From positions 57,621-121,620 of the forward strand of contig JBPRGG010000112.1 of the NCBI GenBank assembly GCA_051418075.1: a stretch of DNA of 64,000 bases, in the 5' to 3' direction. The position numbers and the translations under genes were made by a program. Source of the DNA: JBPRGG01 sp051418075. Its GTDB lineage: Bacteria; Bacteroidota; Bacteroidia; Cytophagales; Cyclobacteriaceae. Under the pieces are notes generated by a model. The model made no database searches and had not been told where the DNA came from. It saw only the letters and a program-made list of their open reading frames with translations. Position 1 is the stretch's first letter. Each line of letters opens with the position of its first letter. Positions 27,204 to 36,737 of the stretch are shown piece by piece.

Positions 27204-27497
27204 TTACTTACTTAAATGAACAATACATTTGTCAATTTCCTTAATATAATCATTTATTTTCTGTTTTAACTCTGGTATATCTTCCTCAGATTTTGCTACA
27301 TAATCTACAATTTTACTAATTTTAATTTTATTTTGAAAGTTTTTTAATTGGCTATCCTTTATTTTAATGATGTCTTTTAATTCTTTGTTTTCATTTTTAA
27401 ATTCCTCCAGTTCAGCTTTCAAACGTTCAAATTCGCTCAGGAGAAGCTGAATTTTCCGCTCCAGTAACTGTAATTCGGCATTTAAATTTTCCTTCAT
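27204..27497 (-). CDS. Coiled-coil protein, possible ZapB-like partner of ZapA
   Basis: 97 aa, almost entirely helical with heptad pattern (LQLLERKIQLLLSEFERLKAEL, ENKELKDIIKIKDSQLKNF) and no membrane segment. It resembles ZapB in size and composition, and it sits directly between pheT (8 bp) and zapA (2 bp). The assignment as a division protein is from context only; sequence similarity cannot be claimed by eye. Confidence 0.75.
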   Translation of the reverse strand: MKENLNAELQLLERKIQLLLSEFERLKAELEEFKNENKELKDIIKIKDSQLKNFQNKIKISKIVDYVAKSEEDIPELKQKINDYIKEIDKCIVHLSK

Positions 27498-27505
27498 GGG
27501 TTAAA

Positions 27506-29929
27506 TTATTTCCGGATAATCGCCCCGAGTTCATTCTGGAATGTCTGCATCAATTTATCCATAGTTTTATCAATTACTTTATCAGTCAGTGTCCGGTCCT
27601 GGTCCTGCAAGATAAAGCTTAATGCATAAGCTTTTTTATCATGGCCAATATTTTCACCTTCGTAATAATCAAAGATATTTATACTCTTGATCAAGCTATT
27701 CTCCCGGCTCAAGGCAATATTTTTGATTTCTTCAAATGATACGCCTTTATCCAGTACCAATGAAAGATCCCTTCGGACCTCCGGATATTTTGACACTTCA
27801 ACATATTTAAATGTCCGGTTGATAAGACTAACCAGGTTTTCCCAGTCTACTTCAGCATAATAAATTTCCTGCTTAATCTCTTCCAGAAGAGCCACTGCAG
27901 GCTTTATCTTACCAAACCTGGCTAACACCAAACCCGTTTCCTGATGCCGGCTTTCCAACCCATATTCAAATACTGACTCGTTATAATAATCATTGACAAT
28001 GCTATCTGGAATAAATTTATTAAATATTTTATAAATTATTGCAGAAATATCATGAAATTCTGAAGATCTGAATTCACTTCGCCAGTTTTCAGTTTCAATA
28101 TTTCCGGTAATATACAGGGCAAGCTTTTGTTTTTCCAAATATCCCTGCTGACCTTTCTGATATACCTTTCCAAACTCAAAAAATTTCAAATCCCTCTGAC
28201 GGTGGCTGATATTATAGGCAATCACACCTAGCCCGGTAAACAGCAGACTTTGTCTCATTACTCCCAGGTCTTCACTTAATTTATTGAGGATCTGCACATC
28301 CCCTGCAGGATCAAACCCTTCTGTATTTTGTGAAAACAAAGGTTTGGTTAAAGAATTGGTAATGATCTCGTTCATGCCGCTACCAGCTAAAAGCTGGGTT
28401 ACCTGGTGCTGTACAGCTTCCAGGTCCACTTCAGGAAACTCTGATAAATAATCGCTGTGAAACCTGTCTGAAATTTCGATCTTATCATATCCATAAATAC
28501 GCAATATTTCCTCGATCAAGTCAGCTTCCCGCCTCACATCTACCCGATAAGATGGTACTTTAGCCATAAAACCATCCTCATCCCGGTTCGCCACCTGAAT
28601 ATCCAGCCAGTCAAGAATTTCCAGAATCTCCTGCCGGGACAATTCCTTTCCAATCAACCGATTGATGTTTCTAAATTTTGCCGGAACCATGAAAAAGTCT
28701 ATTTTTTGAGGATAAACATCCACAATATTAGAAGATATTTCACCCCCGGCCACTTCCTTGATCAGCAAGGCTGCTCTTTTTAGGGCATAAACCGTAATTT
28801 CAGGGTCTGTGCCGCGTTCAAAGCGAAAGGAGGCATCCGTTTTAAGGTCGTGGTGCTGGGCGGTTGAACGGATGTACTCCGGTGAAAAATGAGCACTCTC
28901 CAGAAATATACTTTTTGTTTCTGCCTTGACACCAGACTCTGCACCACCAAAAACACCGGCAATGCACATACCTCCTTCAGCATCACAGATCATCAGGTCA
29001 TTTCCTTGTAGTTTTCTTTCTTTTTCATCCAGAGTAATGAATTTGGTATTTTCCTGCAACATTTTTACCACAACCTTTCCGCCTTTAATTTTGTCAGCGT
29101 CAAAAGCGTGCAAAGGCTGGCCTAGTTCATGAAGTATAAAATTTGTTACATCCACTACATTATTGATGGGAGTCTGACCAATTGCTTGTAACCTGACCTG
29201 GAGCCATTCCGGCGATTCCTTTACAGTAAGATTACTGATCGTAAGTCCTGAATAACGGGGGCAGGCATCCAGATTCTCAACAATTACTTCCAAATGTTGT
29301 GCTGTCTGATCTACTTTAAATTGATCTACGGAAGGCAAATGCAATTCCTTTTTCAGCAGTGCCTTCAGATCTCTGGCTACTCCGATATGTGAAGTAGCAT
29401 CAGCCCGGTTAGGTGTCAGGCCAATTTCGAATATTTTATCGGTTTCGATATTAAAATATTGGTTGACTGGTATTCCGTTAGGCAAGTCCGTTTCCAATAC
29501 CATGATCCCGTCATGAGAGGTCCCTAATCCAATTTCATCTTCGGCACAGATCATCCCTTCCGAAACCTCGCCTCTAATTTTGGCTTTTTTAATTTTAAAA
29601 GGTTTATGCCCGGTAGGATAAAGGGTGGAACCCACCGGCGCTACCACTACTTTCTGGCCGGCCGCTACATTAGGTGCCCCGCAAACAATGGATACATTTT
29701 GTCCCTGACCGATATCCACTGTAGTAAGACTAAGTTTATCTGCATTAGGATGGGCTTTACAAGTTATTACTTCCCCTATCACAAGACCTTCCAGGCCTCC
29801 TTTAACCTGCTCAAAAGTTTCTAAGCCTTCCACCTCCAGTCCTGAGCTGGTCAGTAAATCGGCTATTTTTTCCGCTGGTAAGTCACCTAAATCAATATAT
29901 TGATTCAACCAATTATAAGAAATTTTCAT
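27506..29929 (-). CDS. pheT: Phenylalanine-tRNA ligase beta subunit
   Basis: 807 aa from the ATG at 29929; a TTG two codons upstream is also in frame. Domains in order: N-terminal EMAP/tRNA-binding fold (about 40-150, VIGEVITCKAHPNADKLSLTTVDIG), B3/4 editing domain (about 210-390, CPRYSGLTISN ... DASFRFERGTD), B5 (about 400-475, VPSYRVDVRREADLIEEILRIYGYDKI), catalytic-like core, and the C-terminal anticodon-binding domain (FKYVEVSKYPEVRRDLSLVLDKG). pheS is not in this window. First gene of the zapA/rny run. Confidence 0.98.
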   Translation of the reverse strand: MKISYNWLNQYIDLGDLPAEKIADLLTSSGLEVEGLETFEQVKGGLEGLVIGEVITCKAHPNADKLSLTTVDIGQGQNVSIVCGAPNVAAGQKVVVAPVGSTLYPTGHKPFKIKKAKIRGEVSEGMICAEDEIGLGTSHDGIMVLETDLPNGIPVNQYFNIETDKIFEIGLTPNRADATSHIGVARDLKALLKKELHLPSVDQFKVDQTAQHLEVIVENLDACPRYSGLTISNLTVKESPEWLQVRLQAIGQTPINNVVDVTNFILHELGQPLHAFDADKIKGGKVVVKMLQENTKFITLDEKERKLQGNDLMICDAEGGMCIAGVFGGAESGVKAETKSIFLESAHFSPEYIRSTAQHHDLKTDASFRFERGTDPEITVYALKRAALLIKEVAGGEISSNIVDVYPQKIDFFMVPAKFRNINRLIGKELSRQEILEILDWLDIQVANRDEDGFMAKVPSYRVDVRREADLIEEILRIYGYDKIEISDRFHSDYLSEFPEVDLEAVQHQVTQLLAGSGMNEIITNSLTKPLFSQNTEGFDPAGDVQILNKLSEDLGVMRQSLLFTGLGVIAYNISHRQRDLKFFEFGKVYQKGQQGYLEKQKLALYITGNIETENWRSEFRSSEFHDISAIIYKIFNKFIPDSIVNDYYNESVFEYGLESRHQETGLVLARFGKIKPAVALLEEIKQEIYYAEVDWENLVSLINRTFKYVEVSKYPEVRRDLSLVLDKGVSFEEIKNIALSRENSLIKSINIFDYYEGENIGHDKKAYALSFILQDQDRTLTDKVIDKTMDKLMQTFQNELGAIIRK

Positions 29930-30008
29930 CAGCAAACCTGCTTTTATAGATTATTAAAAAATGAAGGGCAAAATTAATGAATTCATCAAAACATGGCTTT
30001 ATATTATC

Positions 30009-30638
30009 TTATTTTTCATAGGATTTTTCTCCTGCTGTCACAGCCACTGAAAGGTTATTTTCAGGAGGAGGTAAAGGACAGGCATAATCTGGCACATAGG
30101 CGCAGTAGGGATTATAAGCCAGATTAAAATCCAGCAGAATTTTATCGCCTTTTAAGAGTTCAGGTTCCAGATACCTGCCGCCCGGATAGGTTTCAGATTC
30201 ATTACTTGGGTCATAAAAAGGAATAAAATGATATGTTTGCCCCTGGGCTGAAGATTCCAGCACCAATAGTTCCTGAGGAATTCCCTCCAGTTCGAAACTG
30301 GCTTTACCAATTTCGGCATATTGTTCGGAGCTTCCATCTGTGAGGGAAACACTTCTTTTCCCGGGAGTAGCGGCTGGAATAAAATCAGCCATGATGCGAT
30401 ATCGAAGGCTTACAGGGTAATAATTCAAACCTTGATAGGACTGATCATCTACCTGGAAAGGGGAATCCTGGTCAGTTTTCAGATAATAATCCTTTTTGCT
30501 CCGATGCTCCTCAATATCTTTTCTGTAGGTAGCCTCATCAAAATCAGCAGTACCGTCTGATCCGGATTGGAAACTGTAGACCATAATGATCACTCCGGTC
30601 AGGATTACCAAAAATCCGATTATTCTTTTGCTATTCAT
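30009..30638 (-). CDS. DUF1684 family protein
   Basis: 209 aa. N-terminal membrane helix or signal (IIGFLVILTGVIIMVYSF), then the DUF1684 pattern: YRKDIEEHRSKKDYYLKTDQDSPF, LEGIPQELLVLES, HFIPFYDPSNESETYPGGRYLE and the C-terminal DFNLAYNPYCAYVPDYACPLPPPENNL. The NPYCAY...CPLPPPEN motif is the family signature. Function unknown; probably anchored, facing the periplasm. It is 80 bp downstream of pheT on the reverse direction map (pheT starts at 29929), with its own transcription upstream. Confidence 0.9.
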   Translation of the reverse strand: MNSKRIIGFLVILTGVIIMVYSFQSGSDGTADFDEATYRKDIEEHRSKKDYYLKTDQDSPFQVDDQSYQGLNYYPVSLRYRIMADFIPAATPGKRSVSLTDGSSEQYAEIGKASFELEGIPQELLVLESSAQGQTYHFIPFYDPSNESETYPGGRYLEPELLKGDKILLDFNLAYNPYCAYVPDYACPLPPPENNLSVAVTAGEKSYEK

Positions 30639-30689
30639 TTGGCTTTTTTCAAAAATAAACGAAGATGCAGTGAAAGCTATATAAACAGA

Positions 30690-31394
30690 TCAAAAAATTC
30701 CATCATCAGCAAAACTATAATAACCATGATCGGCAAATATTAAATGATCCAGTACCGGCAATTCCAGAAATTCACCTGCCTGTTTTAGCTTTTTAGTCAG
30801 TTTTACATCTGCTTCACTGGGATTCAGGTTGCCGGAAGGATGGTTATGGACTAAAATGATGTTGCTGGCCATATGCTCCAGGGCCACTTTAAAGATTACT
30901 TTGGGGTCTGCCACAGTGCCGGAGATACCACCAGTGCTTACCGGAGTCTTTTTGATCAAAATGTTGGCCCGGTTTAATAATATCAACCAGAATTCCTCCT
31001 GCTTTAGATCCAGGAGTTCCGGTTTGATCAGCCTGTAGGCATCCCCTGAACAGGTGATTTTTGGCCGCCGCAGCACTTCACTTTCTTTTCTGCGCCGGCC
31101 TAACTCCAGCGCGCTTATAATACTGATGGCTTTGGCCTCACCTATACCTTTAAACTTCATCAAATCATGCAAGCTAAGTTTGGCTAATTCGTGTAAATTA
31201 TAATTTACTTGCTGTAAGATCATTTTAGCCAGATCTACGGCACTGATTGAAGTTGTGCCTGAACCGATCAGGACGGCGATCAGTTCCGCATCTGTAAGGG
31301 CTGATTTTCCTTTCAGTAATAATTTTTCCCGGGGCCGGTCTTCTTCGGCCCAACTTAGGATCTTGAGCTGGTTATTTGGTAATTTCTGTTTCAC
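30690..31394 (-). CDS. radC: RadC-family JAB-domain protein
   Basis: 234 aa with a GTG start. N-terminal helix-hairpin-helix region (ALTDAELIAVLIGSG, LMKFKGIGEAKAISIISALELG) and a C-terminal JAB/MPN domain with the metal-binding motif VHNHPSGNLNPSEADV. Historically called a DNA repair protein; the role is unsettled. Downstream of it lies the DUF1684 gene on the same strand, 51 bp away. Confidence 0.95.
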   Translation of the reverse strand: MKQKLPNNQLKILSWAEEDRPREKLLLKGKSALTDAELIAVLIGSGTTSISAVDLAKMILQQVNYNLHELAKLSLHDLMKFKGIGEAKAISIISALELGRRRKESEVLRRPKITCSGDAYRLIKPELLDLKQEEFWLILLNRANILIKKTPVSTGGISGTVADPKVIFKVALEHMASNIILVHNHPSGNLNPSEADVKLTKKLKQAGEFLELPVLDHLIFADHGYYSFADDGIF

Positions 31395-31436
31395 AAGATT
31401 AACTTAAACAGAAATTGAGAAATTAAAGCTATAAAA

Positions 31437-31469
31437 AATAAAAAAGCCTTATCCATGACAGATAAGGCT
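31437..31469 (-). terminator. rpsT terminator
   Basis: Perfect 9-bp stem AGCCTTATC/GATAAGGCT (31445-31469) with loop CATGACA, followed on the minus strand by TTTTTTATTTTTT. Confidence 0.9.
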
Positions 31470-31492
31470 CAATTCTTTTATAAAAGCAGGAT

Positions 31493-31747
31493 TTAGGCTA
31501 ACTCATGGACAAATCTGGCCAGTTTAGCTTTATTGTTTGCTGCTTTATTTTTATGAATGATATTTTTCTTGGCCAGCTTATCCAACATACTGGATACAGT
31601 CTTATATAGGGTTTCGGCCTCTGATTTATCAGTGGTATTCCTTAGCTTTTTCACAAAAGTCCTGGTAGTTTTCAACTGATATTTATTCCGTTGCCTTTTA
31701 GTCTCATTAGACCTGATTCTCTTCAATGCTGACTTATGATGTGCCAT
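31493..31747 (-). CDS. rpsT: 30S ribosomal protein S20
   Basis: 84 aa, basic. MAHHKSALKRIRSNETKRQRN is the canonical start, with KKNIIHKNKAANNKAKLARF at the C-terminus. It binds 16S rRNA. Monocistronic, between a good promoter and a strong terminator. Confidence 0.98.
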   Translation of the reverse strand: MAHHKSALKRIRSNETKRQRNKYQLKTTRTFVKKLRNTTDKSEAETLYKTVSSMLDKLAKKNIIHKNKAANNKAKLARFVHELA

Positions 31748-31800
31748 TTCTTATAATTCAATATTATCAATATACTTTTACTTCAATTTTTTTAGAACTG

Positions 31801-31831
31801 CAAAAGTATAACAAAAATTATTATTTACAAA
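31801..31831 (-). promoter_or_regulatory. rpsT promoter
   Basis: On the minus strand, TTTG (31831-31828), 19-bp spacer, TACTTTTG (31808-31801), the Bacteroidota consensus, about 55 bp before the rpsT start codon. Confidence 0.75.
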
Positions 31832-31861
31832 AACGAATTATAGTTATTTTAAATGAGATGT

Positions 31862-33541
31862 TTAAATGAGTTTCTTGTACCTGATCCGGGTAGGCTCTAC
31901 CTCTCCCAATCGTTTTTTACGGTTTTCCTCATATTCTGAATAATTACCTTCAAACCAATAAACCTGCGAATCACCCTCAAAGGACAGAATATGGGTAGCT
32001 ACCCGGTCCAGAAACCAGCGGTCATGGGATATGATCACAGCACATCCGCCGAAATTATCCAGTGCATCTTCCAGAGCTCTTAAGGTGTTTACATCAAGGT
32101 CGTTGGTCGGTTCATCCAGCAGGATAAGGTTAGCCCCCTGTTTCAAAGCCATTGCCAAATGCACCCGGTTGCGTTCACCTCCTGAAAGTAAGCCCACTTT
32201 TTTTTCCTGATCAGAGCCTCCGAAATTAAATTTACTAACATAGGCCCTGGAATTGACCTGACGTCCTCCCAGGTTCAGGAGTTCATTTCCCTCCGATATT
32301 AGTTGCCATACTGTCTTCTGAGGGTCTAAAATATCATGTTCCTGGTCTACATAGGCCAATTTAACCGTAGAGCCCACTTCAAAAGTACCTGCATCGGGCT
32401 TTTCTATGCCGGTAATCAATTTAAACAGGGTTGTTTTTCCCGCTCCGTTAGGCCCTATCACGCCTACTATGCCGCCCTGGGGCAATGAAAAACTAAGATT
32501 GTCAAACAATAACTTTTCTCCAAATGCCTTGGAAACGTTTTTAGCTTCAATCACTTTATTTCCCAGCCGGGAACCGGGCGGAATAAACAATTCCAGCTTT
32601 TGCTCTTTTTCTTTAGCCTCCTGACCCAATAACTTCTCATAAGAATTCAGCCTGGCCTTTGCTTTGGCCTGTCGTCCCTTGGGTGTCATCCTGATCCAAT
32701 CCAGCTCTCGTTGAAGGGTTTTCTGACGTCTTGATTCGGACTTTTCTTCTTTGGACAGTCTTTCCTGCTTTTGCTCCAGCCAGGAAGAATAATTACCCTT
32801 CCAGGGAATGCCTTCACCCCGGTCTAATTCCAGAATCCAGCCGGCTACATTATCTAAAAAATAACGATCATGGGTGACGGCAATCACGGTTCCTTCATAC
32901 TGCTGTAAATGCTGTTCCAACCAGTGAACGGATTCAGCATCCAGGTGATTGGTGGGCTCATCCAATAACAGTACATCAGGCTTTTGTAACAACAGGCGAC
33001 ATAAAGCCACCCTTCTTTTTTCACCTCCGGAAAGATGGCTAATCCTGGCCTCTTTTTCAGGAGTCCTCAGGGCATCCATGGCTTTTTCCAATTTGGTATC
33101 CAGTTCCCAGGCATTGTGCAAGTCGAGCTTTTCCTGAACATCAGCTTGTCGGGCAATGAGTTTATCCATGGCTTCAGGATCCTGCAATACCGCTGGGTCT
33201 GTAAATTTCAAATTGATCTCTTCAAACTCCTGCAGAAGATCCACCACTTCCTGAACACCTTCCTGTATCACATCAATCACAGTTTTATCCGGATCCAGTT
33301 GTGGTTCCTGTTCAAGCATACCTACTGAATAGCCGGGAGAAAAAACTACTTCCCCCTGGAATTCCTTGTCTTTACCGGCAATGATCCTGAGCAGAGAAGA
33401 TTTACCAGCCCCATTCAATCCCAGCACCCCTATTTTAGCACCGTAAAAAAATGATAAATAAATATTTTTAAGTACTTGTTTTTGAGGAGGATAAATTTTA
33501 TTCACTCCAGCCATTGAAAAAATAATCTTTTCCTGACTCAT
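31862..33541 (-). CDS. ettA: Energy-dependent translational throttle protein EttA (ABC-F ATPase)
   Basis: 559 aa. Two ABC domains: Walker A GLNGAGKSS and GPNGAGKTT; signatures LSGGEKRRVALCRLLL and LLSGGERNRVHLAMAL; Walker B VLLLDEPTNHLD and LILLDEPTNDLD. Between them lies the arm/linker segment (about 240-310, SSWLEQKQERLSKEEK). No membrane domain. EttA binds the ribosomal E site and gates the first elongation steps according to the ADP/ATP ratio. Confidence 0.96.
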   Translation of the reverse strand: MSQEKIIFSMAGVNKIYPPQKQVLKNIYLSFFYGAKIGVLGLNGAGKSSLLRIIAGKDKEFQGEVVFSPGYSVGMLEQEPQLDPDKTVIDVIQEGVQEVVDLLQEFEEINLKFTDPAVLQDPEAMDKLIARQADVQEKLDLHNAWELDTKLEKAMDALRTPEKEARISHLSGGEKRRVALCRLLLQKPDVLLLDEPTNHLDAESVHWLEQHLQQYEGTVIAVTHDRYFLDNVAGWILELDRGEGIPWKGNYSSWLEQKQERLSKEEKSESRRQKTLQRELDWIRMTPKGRQAKAKARLNSYEKLLGQEAKEKEQKLELFIPPGSRLGNKVIEAKNVSKAFGEKLLFDNLSFSLPQGGIVGVIGPNGAGKTTLFKLITGIEKPDAGTFEVGSTVKLAYVDQEHDILDPQKTVWQLISEGNELLNLGGRQVNSRAYVSKFNFGGSDQEKKVGLLSGGERNRVHLAMALKQGANLILLDEPTNDLDVNTLRALEDALDNFGGCAVIISHDRWFLDRVATHILSFEGDSQVYWFEGNYSEYEENRKKRLGEVEPTRIRYKKLI

Positions 33542-33654
33542 ATATCTTTTCTTTTTTCGTTTACAAATATGTTAAAAAATATTATTGTTGCTGATTGTTT
33601 AGCCTGAATTAATTAATTTTACTGTAAATCTGAAAATCAATACAAATATCAGCT

Positions 33655-34908
33655 GTGAAAGATCATAAATTTGGATACTTTAAAGGGGATAAATTATTTT
33701 TAAAAGGGTATTTGGATTACCAGGACCGGGTCATTGGAGAAGTAAGGGAAAGCGAAGAACAAACGATGGCCTACTTCGAAAATCGATTTCAATTAGCCGT
33801 AAATAAGGTAGAAACGCTGGAAAGAGAGATAGCAGAAGCAGAAAATAAGGGATCATACCTGATGAAATTATTGCATATGCGCAAATACTTAAGTGAATTT
33901 GATGCTATTGGTGATTTTATACCATTATTTGAAACACTTGATAAGCTGGAAGCCCAGTTGAAAGAGATCATCTCGATTAACCGGGTAAAGAATTTGGAGA
34001 TCAAACAAGCATTGCTTGAAGAAGCTAAACAGGTCATGGATAATCCCAACTTGAATGAGCTGCAGGAGCAAATCAACGAGATCAAGCAGAAATGGATCCG
34101 TACGGGCAGTGTGTCTGAAGAAAATCAGTTCGTTGAAGAGGGGTTTAAAGGCATTCTGGATGAAGTTGCAGCCAAGAAAAAGGCTTTTTATGAACGTAGA
34201 AATGCCGCTATTCAACGAAAGGTAGATCAATATCTAAAGATATTAGAAGAAGCCGAGGCCTTGAAAAATATCAATCCTTACCAGGCTTCCCAGCAAATTA
34301 AGAAGCTTCAATTCCAATGGAAAAAGCTGGGAATGATCCCCAGGCCTCAAAAAAAAGAACTTGATTATAAGTTTAAAGGAATATCTTACGAAATTTTTAA
34401 TAATCTGAAGAAAACTCAGCGGCCTTTTAGAAGGGTCGATATGGAGAGGAACCTGATAGAAAGAGAGGAAATTGTCAAAAAAGTGTTATCCCTGAGGGAA
34501 CGATATGATGAGCGGGCAGTAGCAGAGATTAAAAATTTACAATATAAGTGGAGTAAATCCGGACGTGTACCACAGGAGAAATTTCATGAGCTTTCTGAAA
34601 AGTTCTTTTCATCCTGTGATTATGTACTGGAGCATAATTTCATACAAAACCTGGCCAGAAAAAAAAATCAGGACTTTGATAAATTATCTGATATTGACCA
34701 ACTCAAGCTCAAGGCTAAATATTTACAGGACCTGATCAGCCGTGATGAAAAAGATGTGGATGTATATGAGGAGAATTCAGAAAAATTTAATACTGGTCGA
34801 TCCTTTAACAAGCTGATAAATACCAAAATAGATTCTAAAAAGAGGAAACTGAAGGTAAAAAAGCAGCTTTTAACTCATCTTACCATTATCATTAAGAATT
34901 CCAATTGA
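33655..34908 (+). CDS. DUF349 repeat coiled-coil protein
   Basis: 417 aa with a GTG start, no ATG nearby. An N-terminal part (about 1-110) is followed by repeated helical units of the DUF349 type: KQKWIRTGSV ... FYERRNAAIQRK, LQFQWKKLGMIPRPQKKELDYKFKG, LQYKWSKSGRVPQEKFHELSEKF. The family is common in Bacteroidota and has no settled function. Highly charged and soluble. Divergent from ettA, monocistronic. Confidence 0.85.
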   Translation: MKDHKFGYFKGDKLFLKGYLDYQDRVIGEVRESEEQTMAYFENRFQLAVNKVETLEREIAEAENKGSYLMKLLHMRKYLSEFDAIGDFIPLFETLDKLEAQLKEIISINRVKNLEIKQALLEEAKQVMDNPNLNELQEQINEIKQKWIRTGSVSEENQFVEEGFKGILDEVAAKKKAFYERRNAAIQRKVDQYLKILEEAEALKNINPYQASQQIKKLQFQWKKLGMIPRPQKKELDYKFKGISYEIFNNLKKTQRPFRRVDMERNLIEREEIVKKVLSLRERYDERAVAEIKNLQYKWSKSGRVPQEKFHELSEKFFSSCDYVLEHNFIQNLARKKNQDFDKLSDIDQLKLKAKYLQDLISRDEKDVDVYEENSEKFNTGRSFNKLINTKIDSKKRKLKVKKQLLTHLTIIIKNSN

Positions 34909-35094
34909 AATTTTTTTTATTTTTTTCACATAAATGAAACCTTTTAGGTTTAAATTTTATATATAAATATAAAACACAAAAACAAAAATTAAATCTTTAC
35001 GTAAAGGCAATGCACTAAGCTTGCTTATTTAAACAATAAGATTATATTTTGTGAGTTTTATTTGATATTAACGGTATTTAAAAGAAACTAGACC

Positions 35095-35316
35095 ATGTAT
35101 TGGACATTAGAATTAGCTTCTTATTTAGAAGATGCGCCTTGGCCAGCCACTAAGGATGAACTAATAGATTTTTCTATTCGTTCTGGTGCCCCCCTGGAAG
35201 TGGTGGAGAACCTACAGGAACTGGAAGATGATGGACAACCCTATGAAAATATTGAAGAAATCTGGCCGGATTATCCTACCAAAGAGGATTTCTTCTTCAA
35301 TGAAGATGAATATTAA
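35095..35316 (+). CDS. Small acidic DUF2795-like protein
   Basis: 73 aa. MYWTLELASYLEDAPWPATKDELIDFSIRSGAPLEV matches the short DUF2795 proteins of Bacteroidota; the C-terminus is very acidic and aromatic (IWPDYPTKEDFFFNEDEY). Function unknown. 186 bp of AT-rich DNA precede it, and a bidirectional terminator follows. Confidence 0.85.
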   Translation: MYWTLELASYLEDAPWPATKDELIDFSIRSGAPLEVVENLQELEDDGQPYENIEEIWPDYPTKEDFFFNEDEY

Positions 35317-35340
35317 AACTTTTCATTGTGATGATATGAA

Positions 35341-35371
35341 ATAAAAGCACAAGCTTTACTTGTGCTTTTAT
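35341..35371. terminator. Bidirectional terminator between the DUF2795-like gene and ispD
   Basis: Perfect 13-bp stem ATAAAAGCACAAG/CTTGTGCTTTTAT with loop CTTTA; T runs on both strands. It abuts the ispD stop codon. Confidence 0.88.
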
Positions 35372-36066
35372 TAATCGGCTGTGTGCCTTACCTCAAAATC
35401 CCGAGCTAGTATTTCCGCAATTTTAAGATCTTCAGGCGTGGTGATCTTAATATTGGCATAATCCCCTTCAAATAGAGATATTCTTTCCCCCATCTTTTCC
35501 AGAACACTGGCATCATCAGTCAGGCTTTGATCTTCTTCTGTCTCATAGGCAGATTTAATCAGGTTGACCCGGAACGTTTGAGGGGTTTGTATCAGTCTGA
35601 ACCGTGACCGATCAATGGCCTGAGTACCATCTTTATCGATGATCCTGATTGATTCCTTTAATCTCACTGCCGCCACAGCATTCCCATGCAGGGAGGCTAT
35701 ATTAAAAGAGGCCGCAATAAGGTCTTTGCGAATAAAAGGCCGCACTCCATCATGAATCGCCACTAAACCACTGGTAGAGATACAGCCTAAACCATTTTTT
35801 ACTGATTGAAATCGGGATTTACCTCCTTTTTGCAATATTACTGGTATGTTAAAGTGAAATTGTCTACACAATTCTTTCCATGTATTCAGATCACTTTCAG
35901 GTAAGACCAGAATGATCCGGATATCATTGGAGTATTGATAAAAGGCATTAATTGTATGCATCAGGATGGGTAATTTACCCACTTTGATATACTGCTTGGG
36001 CAGTTCAAGCCCCATACGCGTACCTTTCCCACCAGCTACAATCAAGGCATACTGAATTTCCTGCAT
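35371..36066 (-). CDS. ispD: 2-C-methyl-D-erythritol 4-phosphate cytidylyltransferase
   Basis: 231 aa. Nucleotide-binding motif LIVAGGKGTRMG followed by PKQYIKVG, then VLPESD, KGGKSRFQSVKNGL, IHDGVRPFI, and IQTPQTFR with TDDASVLEKMG near the end. Third step of the MEP isoprenoid pathway: MEP + CTP to CDP-ME. Last gene of an osmC-ispD pair separated by 5 bp. Confidence 0.96.
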   Translation of the reverse strand: MQEIQYALIVAGGKGTRMGLELPKQYIKVGKLPILMHTINAFYQYSNDIRIILVLPESDLNTWKELCRQFHFNIPVILQKGGKSRFQSVKNGLGCISTSGLVAIHDGVRPFIRKDLIAASFNIASLHGNAVAAVRLKESIRIIDKDGTQAIDRSRFRLIQTPQTFRVNLIKSAYETEEDQSLTDDASVLEKMGERISLFEGDYANIKITTPEDLKIAEILARDFEVRHTAD

Positions 36067-36071
36067 AACTG

Positions 36072-36488
36072 CTAGTCCAGGTATTTTATTTCAAATGTCA
36101 ATTCGGAAGCACTCTTCAGCATTTTGCTGATCCCACAATATTTCTCCTGCGATAATTCAACAGCCCGGTAAATTTTTTCCTTATTTAGATCTTTCCCCTT
36201 AAACTGGTAAATCAAATGTATCTGGGTATAATATTTAGGATGTTCCTCAGATAGCTCTCCTGAAACAGATATATCGAACCCATCCACTTCGATACGCATT
36301 TTTTTCAACAGGGAAGCCACATCCATACCTGTACATCCAGCCAGGGCGGAAAGCATCAATTGTTTTGGTCGAGGGCCAAAATCTTTACCTCCTGCTTCTG
36401 GGTTTGCATCCATTTTGACCTGATGTCCATTGACTTCAGCTTCAAAAGCCAATGCTTCTTTCCAATGACAAGAAATCTGGTGTTTCAT
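36072..36488 (-). CDS. OsmC-family protein
   Basis: 138 aa. Family features: FGPRPKQLMLSALAGCTGMDVASLLKKM with the first redox Cys, and KYCGISKML with the second. OsmC/Ohr proteins reduce peroxides with a pair of cysteines; this belongs to the OsmC-like (YhfA-type) branch, so the physiological substrate is uncertain. Translated just upstream of ispD. Confidence 0.92.
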   Translation of the reverse strand: MKHQISCHWKEALAFEAEVNGHQVKMDANPEAGGKDFGPRPKQLMLSALAGCTGMDVASLLKKMRIEVDGFDISVSGELSEEHPKYYTQIHLIYQFKGKDLNKEKIYRAVELSQEKYCGISKMLKSASELTFEIKYLD

Positions 36489-36737
36489 AAAAGTTTTTAT
36501 TTGGTATTTAAAATTTTTAAAATTTTATTACAGGTGCAGCAACAGCAAATCATGAATAACATATTGAATTTCATTAAAATAGGCGTATAGAATGATGTCT
36601 AAACTTTAAAAAAAAATAAATATTGATCTATTCTTACAACTGTAGCAGCTATACTTGTTTTAGCGAGTAATCAAAAAAAACAGCTATTAATTTGTGATCC
36701 AATTTAGTTTATTTTTTAAAGAATCAAAAATAATTAT

